From Chryseobacterium sp. Leaf404 (lineage in GTDB: Bacteria > Bacteroidota > Bacteroidia > Flavobacteriales > Weeksellaceae), in the NCBI RefSeq assembly GCF_001424145.1, contig NZ_LMQM01000001.1:722740-786739 (forward strand): a stretch of DNA of 64,000 nt, read 5' to 3'. Position numbers and translations under genes: made by a program. How positions within the stretch are numbered: position 1 is the first letter of the stretch; the number at the start of each line of letters is the position of its first letter. A model generated the notes under the pieces. It did no database searches. It was not told where the DNA came from and worked only from the letters and a program-made list of their open reading frames with translations. This document shows positions 36,004 to 46,248 of the stretch, piece by piece.

Positions 36004-38202
36004 ATGAAAAGAATATTTTTACTATTCACTTTTTTACTGAGTTTCGCTCAGATGAGAGCTGATGAGGGGATGTGGCTTCTGATGCTTGTGAAGAGACTTA
36101 ATGGTGTAGACATGCAGAAAGAAGGTTTGCATCTTACGCCGGAAGAGATTTATTCTGTAAACAATTCAAGCCTTAAAGATGCTATCGTAAGCTTCGGAGG
36201 ATTCTGTACAGGAGAAATCGTTTCAGACAGAGGTCTTATTTTTACCAATCACCATTGCGGTTATGGTGCTGTAGCTGCTGCTTCAACGCCTGCCAAAGAT
36301 TATTTGAAAGACGGTTTCTGGGCAATGAAAGACAAAGATGAGTTTAATGCAAAAGATCTTTACGTAAGATTTTTGGTGAGAATGGATGATGCTACACAGA
36401 GAATCAATTCAAAATTAAACAACAATATGTCTGCTGCTGAGAGAAAAGCAGTAATTGATGCAGAATCAAAAGCCATTCAGACAGAAAATTCAGAAAACGG
36501 AAAATACACAGTTGTAGTAAGAGATTTCTTCAACGGAAATGAGTTTTATTATTTTGTTTATCAGGATTATAAAGATATCAGACTGGTGGGTGCTCCGCCT
36601 TCATCATTAGGTAAATTCGGGGGAGATACAGACAACTGGGAATGGCCAAGACACACTGCAGATTTTACCGTTTTCAGAGTGTATGCTGATGCTGCGGGAA
36701 ATCCTGCTGAATATTCTCCAAGTAACGTTCCCTTGAAGCCTAAGCACTCGCTTCCTGTTTCTTTAAAAGGAATTAAGCCTGGTGATTTCTCAATGATCTT
36801 AGGATATCCGGGAAGAACAAACCGTTACCTTACTTCTTACGGTATCGATCAGATGGTGAACAAAGACTATCCGGCTTGGGTAGAAGCTTCGAAACTGGCA
36901 ATGGATGTGATGAAGAAGTATATGGATAAAGATAAAACCACACAGCTGGCTTATGCTTCACAATACGCTTCAGTAGCCAATTACTGGAAAAACAGACAGG
37001 GAACAATTGATGCCGTAATTAAAAACGGAACCATTACAGATAAGCAGGCGGTAGAAAGTACATTCACAACATGGGCTGTACAACCTGCAAATATTGCCAA
37101 CGAAAGTGTTTTAGACGAAATTAAAACCTATTACAAGCAGACTTCAGACAGAAATGTTGAGAGAAATTATGCTTCACTTCTTACCAGAAATTCAAAATAT
37201 TTCTCTGTAGCGCTTCAGCTTTCAAGCTTGTTAAACAGTTATGCTGCACAGGATATGGCTGGAAGATTAGCGATGAAACCTAAGGTGGAAGATGCCATTA
37301 AGCAGACTTATGAAAATATGAACATTCAGCTTGAAGGTGAAATGATGAATTCTATGGTGAATCTTTACCAGACGAAAGTGAAAGCAGATGTTGCATCACC
37401 TACTTTAATGGCTCTTGATGCTAAAAATCTTTCAAACATTGCATTTTCTTCGATTTTTGCCAATAAAACTTCAGCTACCAACTTCCTTTTGAATCCGGAT
37501 CGTGTGAAATTGGATGCAGATCCTTTACTGAAAATTGCTAAAGGAATTATGGCAGATCAAAAAGCTTCAGCTGAAAGATTTGTGAAAATTGATGATAATT
37601 TCGCAAAGAATAACAGACTTTTTTTAGCTGGATTAATGAAAGCTATGCCTGAGAAAAAGTTCTATCCGGATGCCAACTCTACAATGAGACTTACTTACGG
37701 ACAAATCGATACACTGCCTGTGAGAGACGACAGAAACTACTTCGGTGTTACTGATAACTATTACACTACAATGGAAGGTTTAGTAGGCAAGTACAAGCCG
37801 AAAGACGAAGAATTTGATCTTCCACAAAGAGTTTTGGCTCTTCAGGGAGCGAAAGATTACGGAATGTATGCTGATAAAGCAGGTTACCTTCCTGTAAACT
37901 TCCTTTCAAACAATGATATTACAGGTGGAAACTCCGGTTCTCCGGTAATCGACGGTGACGGAAACCTTATCGGAATCGCATTCGACGGAAACAGCGAAGC
38001 GTTAAGCGGTGACATCGTATTTGAAAAAGAATCACAAAAGACTATCAGTGTAGATGTTCGTTTTGTTCTTTGGACAATCGACAAATATGCCGGTGCAAGA
38101 AGAATCGTTGACGAGCTTAAATTAGTAAAAGACGAAAATACTCCTGCAGATACAGGAAAGTCTAAAGTTCCGACTAAGGCTCCTGTGAAGAAGAAAAAAT
38201 AA
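36004..38202 (+). CDS. dpp7: S46 family dipeptidyl-peptidase, DPP7 type
   Basis: A 732-residue periplasmic serine exopeptidase that removes dipeptides from the N-terminus of oligopeptides. It has a signal peptide, the catalytic His in TNHHCGYG (~84), the Asp region DTDNWEWPRHTADF, and the nucleophile Ser644 in GGNSGSP. Eighteen residues after the serine lies Gly662, the residue that gives DPP7 its preference for hydrophobic P1 residues; DPP11 has Arg there and prefers Asp/Glu. The Lys-rich tail is unusual but harmless. Single gene with its own terminator. Confidence 0.95.
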   Translation: MKRIFLLFTFLLSFAQMRADEGMWLLMLVKRLNGVDMQKEGLHLTPEEIYSVNNSSLKDAIVSFGGFCTGEIVSDRGLIFTNHHCGYGAVAAASTPAKDYLKDGFWAMKDKDEFNAKDLYVRFLVRMDDATQRINSKLNNNMSAAERKAVIDAESKAIQTENSENGKYTVVVRDFFNGNEFYYFVYQDYKDIRLVGAPPSSLGKFGGDTDNWEWPRHTADFTVFRVYADAAGNPAEYSPSNVPLKPKHSLPVSLKGIKPGDFSMILGYPGRTNRYLTSYGIDQMVNKDYPAWVEASKLAMDVMKKYMDKDKTTQLAYASQYASVANYWKNRQGTIDAVIKNGTITDKQAVESTFTTWAVQPANIANESVLDEIKTYYKQTSDRNVERNYASLLTRNSKYFSVALQLSSLLNSYAAQDMAGRLAMKPKVEDAIKQTYENMNIQLEGEMMNSMVNLYQTKVKADVASPTLMALDAKNLSNIAFSSIFANKTSATNFLLNPDRVKLDADPLLKIAKGIMADQKASAERFVKIDDNFAKNNRLFLAGLMKAMPEKKFYPDANSTMRLTYGQIDTLPVRDDRNYFGVTDNYYTTMEGLVGKYKPKDEEFDLPQRVLALQGAKDYGMYADKAGYLPVNFLSNNDITGGNSGSPVIDGDGNLIGIAFDGNSEALSGDIVFEKESQKTISVDVRFVLWTIDKYAGARRIVDELKLVKDENTPADTGKSKVPTKAPVKKKK

Positions 38203-38220
38203 TCTGACTTCAGAGCACAA

Positions 38221-38257
38221 AAAAACCGGTATGAATAACATCTTACCGGTTTTTTTA
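38221..38257. terminator. Bidirectional terminator after dpp7
   Basis: Stem AAAAACCGGTA pairing with TACCGGTTTTT, followed by Ts; serves dpp7 and the converging gene at 38261. Confidence 0.88.
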
Positions 38258-38260
38258 TTC

Positions 38261-38764
38261 CTAATCTTTAGCGCCTGCGTCGTCCATGGGGTCATCCATT
38301 CCCTTAATGACGTTGGAGTGATACACTCTGTCTGAGCCTAAAAAATAAAGATTGTGTTTCGCTTTGGCAATAATTCCTCTTTCCACATCTTCGGGAATAT
38401 CACTGGCCACATTTTTCCTCACTGTTTCACCTTCTCTCTGCTTAATGATTTCGATGGCACCTTTTCCGTCGAGAATAGATTTCGCTCTTTGTGCTTCATC
38501 ATAACTGTTGGTGTACAGAACAATCGTGGTGTTTCCTCTGCTTTTTCTGCTGTAGGCATCCAGCATCTCAGTGTCGCTGGCAAACATGTGATCCCAAAAA
38601 TGTTTCGTGTTTTCATCATCTTCAAAATCATTTCCAGAATCATCATCAATTTTAGATTTTGAAACAATAATGTTGTCTTCTGAAAATCCTTCGCCTCTCA
38701 ATTGTGATTTTACTTCCTCGGTATCTGTAGCCGGCGGAAATACTGAAATTACTGTATAAGCCAT
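38261..38764 (-). CDS. Hypothetical cytosolic protein
   Basis: A 167-residue acidic protein without signal peptide. The first ~100 residues have a beta-alpha-beta pattern (TVISVFPPATDTEEV, then TTIVLYTNSYDEAQRAK) like two ferredoxin-type halves, as in general-stress protein 17M-like domains. The resemblance is weak. The tail is rich in Asp. No operon partner. Confidence 0.7.
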   Translation of the reverse strand: MAYTVISVFPPATDTEEVKSQLRGEGFSEDNIIVSKSKIDDDSGNDFEDDENTKHFWDHMFASDTEMLDAYSRKSRGNTTIVLYTNSYDEAQRAKSILDGKGAIEIIKQREGETVRKNVASDIPEDVERGIIAKAKHNLYFLGSDRVYHSNVIKGMDDPMDDAGAKD

Positions 38765-38842
38765 AATATTTTGTTTTTGGTTATGACTTTAAATGCAAAT
38801 GGTGTGCAAATGAATTACTAAAAGTAAGGTAACATTAAAAAT

Positions 38843-39376
38843 TTATTCGGAAAGGCTTCTCAATGGAAATATTGTAAGTAAATATTGGTTTGCTTTGGAC
38901 TCAATTATCACTCTGTAATCATTTAAAAAAGCAGAAATCAAATTATAATTTTCAAAATGATTGATATCAAATTTCTTAGTGCTATCAAATGTTCTATGCC
39001 TGATTTCAAATTCTACAAATTTTCCTTTGATAGATTTTGAAGAAATACTATTATCCAATTCAATTAAATCCTCTTTTGATACAAATCTGAAGTTATCTGG
39101 AGAAAAATCGTTTAACAGCGATGAAATCTTTATTGCCTGCTCAGTTGAGATTAATGCAATGATATTAGAACATTTATTTGCCATAAAAGATGCAATTGAA
39201 TGTTCTATTTTAACGCCTAAAACACTCAGTCTTCCTTCAGGCAGATAGGCGTCAAAACAAAAATATGGATCTGAAATATTATTTTTAACAAAAGAATAAT
39301 CATAATCTTTCAATACTAAAACATCTTGTAGTTCTTCAAAAGATTTTCCAAGAAAACTTTCAGGCATATATTCCAT
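38843..39376 (-). CDS. Hypothetical protein downstream of methylmalonyl-CoA mutase
   Basis: A 177-residue cytosolic protein that I do not recognise. The ATG at 39376 lies 12 bp after the mutase stop; the frame extends three codons to a TTG at 39385. It is probably cotranscribed with the mutase. It is more AT-rich than the mutase, which may mean later acquisition. Confidence 0.65.
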   Translation of the reverse strand: MEYMPESFLGKSFEELQDVLVLKDYDYSFVKNNISDPYFCFDAYLPEGRLSVLGVKIEHSIASFMANKCSNIIALISTEQAIKISSLLNDFSPDNFRFVSKEDLIELDNSISSKSIKGKFVEFEIRHRTFDSTKKFDINHFENYNLISAFLNDYRVIIESKANQYLLTIFPLRSLSE

Positions 39377-39388
39377 AACGGTCAAAAA

Positions 39389-41506
39389 TCAATCTAAAAA
39401 CCTTTTCAGAATATCCACCGCACATTTCGGTAAATTCGTTCCCGGGCCAAAAATAAAATCAGCGCCATTGGCATACAGATATTCATAATCCTGTTGCGGA
39501 ATTACACCACCAACAACAATCGTTATATCTTCTGCTCCCAGTTTTTTCAGCTCTTCCACAACCTGCGGAACCAAAGTTTTGTGACCAGCAGCCAGCGAAG
39601 AAACGCCCAAAATGTGAATGTCATTTTCCACAGCCTGCTTCGCCACTTCTTCCGGAGTCTGGAATAACGGAGCAACGTCCACGTCAAATCCCATGTCGGC
39701 AAAGGCAGTTGCAACTACTTTTGCACCACGGTCATGACCATCCTGACCCATTTTTGCCACCATAATTCTCGGGCGGCGGCCTTCCTCTTCTTCAAATTTC
39801 TGGGTCAGCTCAAGGGCTTTTCCAAAGTATTCGTTTTTACCTGCATTCATAGCGTAAACTCCCTGTATGGTTCTGATGTTGGCTTTGTAACGTCCGAAAC
39901 TTTCTTCCATCGCGTCGCTCATTTCGCCCAAAGTCACTCTTCTGCGGGCAGCTTCAATGCATAATGCCAAAAGATTTCCGTTTCCGGTCTTTGCGGATTC
40001 ACGGATTTCATTTAAAATTTGCTCAACAGCTTCTGCGTTTCTATTTAATTTTATAGATTCCAGTCTTTCAATTTGCTTCCGGCGAACTTCAGAATTATCG
40101 ATATCTAAAATCTCCAGTTGCATCTGTTTTAAATTTGATTTAAAAGAGTTGACACCGATGATAAATTCTTCACCACTATCGATTTTAGACTGCTTTATCG
40201 CTGAAGCTTCCTCAATTCTCATTTTTGGAATTCCCGCTTCGATGGCTTTCGTCATTCCACCTTCTTTTTCTACCTCATCGATGAATTTCATAGCTTCTTC
40301 AATCATTTGTTGAGTCATGGCTTCCACCAGATTACTTCCGCCCAGTGGGTCTACAACATCGCAGATTCCGCTTTCCTGCTGAAGAATAATCTGAGTATTT
40401 CTCGCAATTTTCGCTGAATAATCTGTCGGAAGTGCAATGGCTTCATCCAAAGCGTTTGTGTGTAACGACTGCGTTCCGCCTAAAGCTGAAGACAAAGCTT
40501 CGATGGCAGTTCTTGTGATATTGTTAAAGGGTTCCTGCTCTGTCAAAGACCAGCCTGAAGTCTGAGAATGGGTTCTTAATGCTAAAGATTTTGGATTTTG
40601 AGGATTGAATTGCTTCAATAAAGTTGCCCAAATGTATCTTGCGGCACGCATTTTAGCAATTTCCATGAAGTGATTCATTCCGATTGCCCAGAAAAAGGAT
40701 AATCTTGGGGCAAAATCGTCGACATTCATTCCGGCTTTTATTCCGGTTCTCACGTATTCCAAACCGTCGGCTAAAGTGTAAGCCATTTCCAAAACCGGGG
40801 TGGCACCAGCTTCCTGCATGTGATAACCTGAGATGGAAATTGAATTAAATTTCGGAATATTTTTAGAGGTATATTCAAAAATATCAGCAATGATTTTCAT
40901 GGAAGGCGTAGGCGGATAAATATACGTATTTCTTACCATGAATTCCTTCAAAATATCATTCTGAATGGTTCCTGAAAGCTTATCCTGCGAAACTCCCTGT
41001 TCTTCAGCAGCAACAATATAAAAAGACAAAATCGGCAAAACTGCACCATTCATCGTCATCGAAACTGAGATTTCATCCAAAGGAATTTCATTAAATAAAA
41101 TCTTCATATCCTCAACAGAATCAATCGCAACCCCGGCTTTCCCAACATCGCCAACGACTCTTGCGTGGTCTGAATCGTAACCTCTGTGTGTCGCCAAATC
41201 AAAAGCTACTGAAAGTCCTTTCTGTCCGGCTGCTAAATTTCTTCTGTAAAATGCATTGGATTCTTCGGCTGTTGAAAATCCGGCGTACTGACGGACAGTC
41301 CATGGTTTCTGAACGTACATTGTGGAGTAAGGACCTCGCAAAAAGGGCGCAATACCGGGAGAAGAGTCGCTGATGGTTTTGTCTTTAATATCTTCTGAAG
41401 TGTATTTTGACTTCAATTCAAGTCCGTCTTTCTCGAATTGATAAACTTCCAGAAGTTTTTCTGATATGGTAAATTGGGGATTTTTATTTTGAATTTCCCT
41501 TCTCAT
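39389..41506 (-). CDS. scpA: Methylmalonyl-CoA mutase, catalytic subunit
   Basis: A 705-residue B12-dependent enzyme that interconverts methylmalonyl-CoA and succinyl-CoA, used for branched-chain amino acid, odd-chain fatty acid and propionate breakdown. It has a TIM-barrel substrate domain ([21 protein letters not shown]) and a C-terminal cobalamin domain with the lower-ligand motif DGHDRG near residue 585. The small subunit gene that often precedes it is not found upstream in this window. Confidence 0.96.
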   Translation of the reverse strand: MRREIQNKNPQFTISEKLLEVYQFEKDGLELKSKYTSEDIKDKTISDSSPGIAPFLRGPYSTMYVQKPWTVRQYAGFSTAEESNAFYRRNLAAGQKGLSVAFDLATHRGYDSDHARVVGDVGKAGVAIDSVEDMKILFNEIPLDEISVSMTMNGAVLPILSFYIVAAEEQGVSQDKLSGTIQNDILKEFMVRNTYIYPPTPSMKIIADIFEYTSKNIPKFNSISISGYHMQEAGATPVLEMAYTLADGLEYVRTGIKAGMNVDDFAPRLSFFWAIGMNHFMEIAKMRAARYIWATLLKQFNPQNPKSLALRTHSQTSGWSLTEQEPFNNITRTAIEALSSALGGTQSLHTNALDEAIALPTDYSAKIARNTQIILQQESGICDVVDPLGGSNLVEAMTQQMIEEAMKFIDEVEKEGGMTKAIEAGIPKMRIEEASAIKQSKIDSGEEFIIGVNSFKSNLKQMQLEILDIDNSEVRRKQIERLESIKLNRNAEAVEQILNEIRESAKTGNGNLLALCIEAARRRVTLGEMSDAMEESFGRYKANIRTIQGVYAMNAGKNEYFGKALELTQKFEEEEGRRPRIMVAKMGQDGHDRGAKVVATAFADMGFDVDVAPLFQTPEEVAKQAVENDIHILGVSSLAAGHKTLVPQVVEELKKLGAEDITIVVGGVIPQQDYEYLYANGADFIFGPGTNLPKCAVDILKRFLD

Positions 41507-41695
41507 GAGTTCTGATTTAAGATTTTAAAAGTAAGCATTTTTGGATTAATGTTTTGGTGCTGATTTTCAGTTCGAAAGAATAATTTTAAACACATCAGTC
41601 ACAGAAAATTTTTAAAATAATAAAGCAGAATAGAACACATTAGTTTTTTAAAATCTTTGATTTTCGCGCAGGTATGATGTTGTTTTAGATTTTAT

Positions 41696-41729
41696 AAAAA
41701 GGCGATTTCATATCACTACAAAATCGCTC
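41696..41729 (-). terminator. Terminator of the 41779-42429 gene
   Basis: A 7-bp stem (GCGATTT / AAATCGC) with TTTTT on the minus strand. It lies 50 bp past the stop. The rest of the 270-bp spacer shows nothing. Confidence 0.6.
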
Positions 41730-41778
41730 TTTGTTTATCTGAAAATTAAGATAAGTAAGAAATAAACTAATTAAATCT

Positions 41779-42429
41779 TTAATTAATAACTCTTTCTAAA
41801 AGACCTCCAAGAATAGCTTCACCGTTATAAAGTAAATTTCCAGAAGGTGTGATGATTAGATTAGAGCCACACATTGCCTGTTCCTTAAAATATTTTTCTC
41901 TAAAAAAATCATCAGAATCTTCTATGAAAGATTTAAAATAATCAGATTTTTTCTTTTTGACTTTACTGCCTTTTTCGAAAATATAAAATACGTACAGATC
42001 TTGCTTGTTTTTCCTAAGTGCTTTGCGGATGTTCATCAAATATTCTTCATTATGTTCTTTAACCTCCCGCAGTTCCGAAGAAGGCCAATTATCATCTCGT
42101 ATCGAACTACAAATATCATTGTAATACCAAAAATTCAAAACCACAATAGCATTCCTGGTAAAAACAATATCGAGTTTGCTTTCTAAAACTTTTAAGGTTG
42201 ACTCATAATTTAGTTCAGGGTTCGAAACCTGCCCATCTTTTAATGTACAGATTCTTTTTCCCTTTTCCATATAATCCCAACGGAAAAAATTCAAATTATC
42301 ATCTCTCCATCTTGATTGAAACTCAGCTTCTGTTATATGTTTACCATTTTCATCTTTCGAAATTTTTTTCTGAGCAAAGATAGATATGAAGGCTAACGTG
42401 AATGTCAAGTAAAAAGTTTTCTTTATCAT
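41779..42429 (-). CDS. Secreted protein, hypothetical
   Basis: A 216-residue protein with a signal peptide ending in SIFAQ. The mature part is charged, mixed alpha/beta, with two Cys (CTLKDG and DICSS) and a third near the C-terminus (MCGSN). The NFWYYNDIC and YVFYIFEKG segments hint at a thioredoxin-like core, but no CxxC is visible. Lies 23 bp after the prolyl oligopeptidase gene on the same strand. Confidence 0.7.
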   Translation of the reverse strand: MIKKTFYLTFTLAFISIFAQKKISKDENGKHITEAEFQSRWRDDNLNFFRWDYMEKGKRICTLKDGQVSNPELNYESTLKVLESKLDIVFTRNAIVVLNFWYYNDICSSIRDDNWPSSELREVKEHNEEYLMNIRKALRKNKQDLYVFYIFEKGSKVKKKKSDYFKSFIEDSDDFFREKYFKEQAMCGSNLIITPSGNLLYNGEAILGGLLERVIN

Positions 42430-42452
42430 AATGTTTTTGTTTTCTGTGCTTG

Positions 42453-44567
42453 TTATTGCGTTTTCAATTGTTTAATCCCCATCTCATACAAAGCAAAAGA
42501 AATCAAATCTGCATTTTCACTAATCACCTGATCGGTTGCTCTTCCCGCGCCATGACCTGCATTTTTTTCGATTCTTATTAGAATAGGGTTATTGCACTTC
42601 TGTTTATCCTGCAATTCTGCACCGAATTTAAATGAGTGCGCCGGAACCACTCTGTCATCATGATCACTTGTAATAATCATCGTTGAAGGGTAACATGTTC
42701 CTGCTTTTACGTTATGAACCGGAGAATAAGATTTCAAATAATTAAACATCTCTTTGTTGTCTTCGGCGGTTCCGTAATCGTAAGACCATCCTGCACCGGC
42801 GGTGAATTTGTTGTATCTCAGCATATCCAAAACGCCTACTCCCGGGAAGGCTACTTTAGCCAGATCAGGATGCATCGTCATGGTTGCCCCTACCAACAAT
42901 CCTCCGTTTGATCTTCCGGAAAGTGCCATGTATTCTTTTGAAGTATAGCCTTTGCTTTGAAGATATTCTCCGGCAGCGATGAAATCTTCGAATACATTTT
43001 TCTTATCCATCTTTGTTCCTGCATCGTGCCATTTTTTGCCATACTCGCCACCACCGCGGATGTTTGGAACAGCGTAAATTCCGCCGTTTTCCATCCAGAT
43101 TGCGTTGACCACAGAAAAAGAAGGCTGTAAACTGATGTTGAAACCTCCGTAAGAATACAGAATTGTGGGGTTTTTGCCATCCAGCTTTGTTCCTTTTTTA
43201 TAGTTGATCATCATCGGAATTTGGGTGCCGTCTTTTGATGTATAAAATACCTGCTCGGAAACATAATTTTCAGGATCAAATTTCACTTTTGGCTTCTGAT
43301 AGACTTCAGATTTTCCGCTGTCTGCATTGAATTTATATGTGGTACCAGGTGTGATGTAATTGCTGAAAGAATAATACATTTCTTTCTCTTCTTTTTTTCC
43401 GCCAAAACCGCCGACATTACCTTTTCCAGGCAAAGCAATTTCTCTGATTAGTTTTCCTGTTTTGTCGAATTGTTTTACTTTATCAATCGCATCCACCATA
43501 TAGGTTGCAAAGAAATATCCGCCGCCGGTTGAAATTCCCAGAACATTTTCTGTCTGAGGAATCACATCTTTCCATGTTGCAGGAGCAGGATTTTGAATGG
43601 TTGTTTTTACAAGACGCATGTTTGGCGCATCTTTATCGGTAAAAATGTAGAGATTATCGCCGTCTGTATCTACAATACTTGCGTTAATGTCAAAACCGCT
43701 GTTGATCTGGACAAAATCACCGCCTTTCTTTAAATCTTTAATATAGACTTCATTTCCGTTGGTCGCATTTGCTGCGGAGATAATCAAATACCTTTCGTCT
43801 TCAGACAGGTAAGCACCCAAATATCTCCTAGGTGTTTTTTCTCCCCCGAAAATTAACTGATCAGCAGATTGTTTTGTGCCTAATTTGTGATAATACACCT
43901 TGTGTTTGTCGGTCATTCCGGAAAGTACTGTTCCTTCTTTTGGCTTGTCATAGCTTGAGTAGTAAAAACCTTCATCGCCCTTCCATGCAACACCGCTGAA
44001 CTTGACATCAACAATCGTTTCATCGATTTGTTTTTTGGTTATTGCGTCAATGATGATTATTTTATTCCAGTCACTTCCGCCTTCCGAGATAGAGTAGGCC
44101 GCCAGATTTCCTTTTTTGTTAAAAGACAGGTTGGCTAGCGAAGTTGTTCCTTTTTCCGAAAATTTATTTGGATCTAAGAACACTTCCGTTTCTTTTGTTT
44201 TTTTGTCTGTTCTGTACAAAACAGATTGTGCCTGAAGTCCGTTATTTTTATAGTAGTAGGTGAAATCTCCTTCTTTGAAAGGTGCACCGATTTTTTCGTA
44301 GTTCCAGATGTCTGTCAGTTGCTTAACAATATCTTGTCTGAAAGGAATTTTAGATAAATAATTCTGGCTGTAGGCAACTTCCTCATCCACCCATTTTTTG
44401 GTAGGTTCAGAATCATTTTCTAAGTCTCTGTACGGATCTGCAACTGCAGTTCCAAAGTATGTGTCGGTTTGATTTCCTTTAATAGCTTTGGGATAATTCA
44501 TTTTCTGAGAATAAATAGTAGCTGAAAATAATACTCCAGCGGTTAGCAAAATCGGTTTAAAATTCAT
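42453..44567 (-). CDS. Prolyl oligopeptidase (S9A family)
   Basis: A 704-residue secreted serine peptidase that cuts after proline in short peptides. The start at 44567 gives the signal MNFKPILLTAGVLFSATIYS. An N-terminal seven-bladed propeller (~80-420) covers an alpha/beta-hydrolase domain with the nucleophile in SGRSNGGLL (~553), the Asp in DHDDRVVP (~637) and the His in AGHGAGR (~670). All three catalytic residues are present. Fits the peptide-degrading lifestyle suggested by DPP7 and M1. Confidence 0.95.
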   Translation of the reverse strand: MNFKPILLTAGVLFSATIYSQKMNYPKAIKGNQTDTYFGTAVADPYRDLENDSEPTKKWVDEEVAYSQNYLSKIPFRQDIVKQLTDIWNYEKIGAPFKEGDFTYYYKNNGLQAQSVLYRTDKKTKETEVFLDPNKFSEKGTTSLANLSFNKKGNLAAYSISEGGSDWNKIIIIDAITKKQIDETIVDVKFSGVAWKGDEGFYYSSYDKPKEGTVLSGMTDKHKVYYHKLGTKQSADQLIFGGEKTPRRYLGAYLSEDERYLIISAANATNGNEVYIKDLKKGGDFVQINSGFDINASIVDTDGDNLYIFTDKDAPNMRLVKTTIQNPAPATWKDVIPQTENVLGISTGGGYFFATYMVDAIDKVKQFDKTGKLIREIALPGKGNVGGFGGKKEEKEMYYSFSNYITPGTTYKFNADSGKSEVYQKPKVKFDPENYVSEQVFYTSKDGTQIPMMINYKKGTKLDGKNPTILYSYGGFNISLQPSFSVVNAIWMENGGIYAVPNIRGGGEYGKKWHDAGTKMDKKNVFEDFIAAGEYLQSKGYTSKEYMALSGRSNGGLLVGATMTMHPDLAKVAFPGVGVLDMLRYNKFTAGAGWSYDYGTAEDNKEMFNYLKSYSPVHNVKAGTCYPSTMIITSDHDDRVVPAHSFKFGAELQDKQKCNNPILIRIEKNAGHGAGRATDQVISENADLISFALYEMGIKQLKTQ

Positions 44568-44605
44568 GATGAAGGATTTTCTCAAAAATAAGGAAAGTGT
44601 AGGAA

Positions 44606-44639
44606 TAAAAAAAGTCTCCTAATAAATTAGAAGACTTTT
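44606..44639 (-). terminator. Terminator after the tRNA pair
   Basis: A long stem (AAAAGTCTCCTAAT pairing with ATTAGAAGACTTTT, one mismatch) with a minus-strand T-run, directly after the second tRNA-Val. Confidence 0.88.
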
Positions 44640-44640
44640 G

Positions 44641-44715
44641 TGGGCCCTGAGGGATTCGAACCCCCGACCCTCTGGGTGTAAACCAGATGCTCTGAACCAA
44701 CTGAGCTAAGAGCCC
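44641..44715 (-). tRNA. tRNA-Val (UAC), copy 2
   Basis: A 75-nt cloverleaf on the minus strand: acceptor GGGCTCT/AGGGCCC, D-arm AGCTCAGTTGG, anticodon loop TTTACAC (anticodon TAC), T-arm GGTTCGAATCC, discriminator A, no encoded CCA. Identical to the copy at 44749. Confidence 0.95.
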
Positions 44716-44748
44716 TGAATTTTTTTGAAAGGTTTCAGTAAACCTTTG

Positions 44749-44823
44749 TGGGCCCTGAGGGATTCGAACCCCCGACCCTCTGGGTGTAAACCAGATGCTC
44801 TGAACCAACTGAGCTAAGAGCCC
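44749..44823 (-). tRNA. tRNA-Val (UAC), copy 1
   Basis: Identical 75-nt tRNA, first in the direction of transcription. The 33-bp spacer to the next copy holds an 8-bp palindrome (AAAGGTTT / AAACCTTT). The two tRNAs are probably processed from one transcript. Confidence 0.95.
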
Positions 44824-44862
44824 TAGACGATTTCTCGTTTTGAGTGGTGCAAATATACACAC

Positions 44863-46107
44863 TTATTTTATATCAGTCAAGTTTTTTTCTAAAAATTCTC
44901 CCACTACAAAGTTACTTCCACCAATAAATATCATTTCTTCATTTGTACATTTCTGTTTTGCAGAAAGATACGCTTCCTGCACCGAATCGAAAATTTTATA
45001 AAATATTTTTGAATTTTTTAATAAACCTTCATAATCTAAAGGATGTCTTCCCCTTTCGATACTCGGTTTTGCAAAATAAAACTCAGAATTTTCGGGAAGA
45101 ATAGACATCACGTCATCAATTTTCTTGTCATTCACAAAACCTAAAACAATATGTTTCCGTTTTGAAATTGAATTTAACTGTGAAAAAACATATTCCAATC
45201 CTGCCTGATTGTGTCCTGTATCACAAATTGTAAGCGGATTTTGAGAAAATTCAAACCAACGGCCGATAAAACGGGTGTTCTGATGTACATTTAAAAGTCC
45301 GTTTTTAATATTTTCATCTGTAATATTGAAATTCTGTTTTTTGAGCTCATCAGTTAAGGCCAAAACAACTTTTATATTCTTTTCCTGATAGTTTCCTTTT
45401 AAATCGGATCTTAAATCTGTTTCGAACAATGTTGCATCAATGAAAGGTGCATTTTCCTTTTCAGCTTTAGATTTAATAATATTTTTTACCGCCTCGTTTT
45501 CATCTCCGAAAATAATGGGTATCTCGGATTTAATAATTCCTGCTTTCTCGAATGCAATCTCTTCAATTGTATTTCCCAAAATATTCTGGTGATCAAGCTG
45601 GACGTTGGTAATTGCCGAAACTAAAGGTTTAATAATATTTGTGGAATCCAATCTCCCACCCAAGCCAACTTCGATAATAGCAAAATCCACATTTTTCTGA
45701 GCAAAATATTCGAATGCCATGATGGTGGTGAATTCAAAAAAAGAAGGTAAAATATCCTCAGGAAGAGTTTGTAGTTTTAAAATAAAATTGTAGACAAATT
45801 CTTTATCGCAGTTTATACCGTTAATTTTAATCCTTTCGGTAAAATCTATTAAATGTGGAGAATTATAAAGCCCGGTTTTAAAACCTGCTTCCTGCAAAAC
45901 CGACGCAAGCATATTACTTGAAGACCCTTTACCATTGGTGCCGCCAATGTGGATGCACTGAATTTTCTCCTGCGGATTTCCAAAAAAAGCACACAATCTG
46001 GTAATGTTATCCAATCCCGGTTTGTAGGCCTTCTCGCCATCGATCTGATAATTTGGAGCCTGTACGAAAAGCCATTCTACCGCTTCCTGATATTGCTGAT
46101 TTGTCAT
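44863..46107 (-). CDS. folC: Bifunctional folylpolyglutamate / dihydrofolate synthase
   Basis: A 414-residue Mur-ligase-type enzyme that makes dihydrofolate from dihydropteroate and adds glutamates to folates. The P-loop GGTNGKGSSSNML, the PHLIDFTERI segment and the late motif CDTGHNQAGLEY are typical. Cytosolic. It ends 40 bp before the tRNA pair, which is on the same strand. Confidence 0.95.
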   Translation of the reverse strand: MTNQQYQEAVEWLFVQAPNYQIDGEKAYKPGLDNITRLCAFFGNPQEKIQCIHIGGTNGKGSSSNMLASVLQEAGFKTGLYNSPHLIDFTERIKINGINCDKEFVYNFILKLQTLPEDILPSFFEFTTIMAFEYFAQKNVDFAIIEVGLGGRLDSTNIIKPLVSAITNVQLDHQNILGNTIEEIAFEKAGIIKSEIPIIFGDENEAVKNIIKSKAEKENAPFIDATLFETDLRSDLKGNYQEKNIKVVLALTDELKKQNFNITDENIKNGLLNVHQNTRFIGRWFEFSQNPLTICDTGHNQAGLEYVFSQLNSISKRKHIVLGFVNDKKIDDVMSILPENSEFYFAKPSIERGRHPLDYEGLLKNSKIFYKIFDSVQEAYLSAKQKCTNEEMIFIGGSNFVVGEFLEKNLTDIK

Positions 46108-46248
46108 GCCACAAAATTCCTGAAAGTTTTGGTAAAATAAAATATAAATTTTGAATCTGCTGTAACTTTTTTGTCATCACTTCGTCTAATGTGAAAAAAG
46201 CTGATTCTGATAATTCAGGATGACTTTTAAAATTATAAACAACTCACT

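Noticed and set aside
39389..41778. Cobalamin riboswitch upstream of the B12-dependent mutase
   Set aside because: The 270-bp upstream region shows only one hairpin, which fits a terminator of the next gene; no B12-box or conserved riboswitch core is visible.
44641..44823. tRNA-associated integration site
   Set aside because: Both tRNAs are complete, adjacent and without an integrase or a repeated 3' end flanking foreign DNA.
44557..44862. 101-codon minus-strand ORF with an internal repeat
   Set aside because: It lies across the two identical tRNA-Val genes; the repeated peptide is just their translation.
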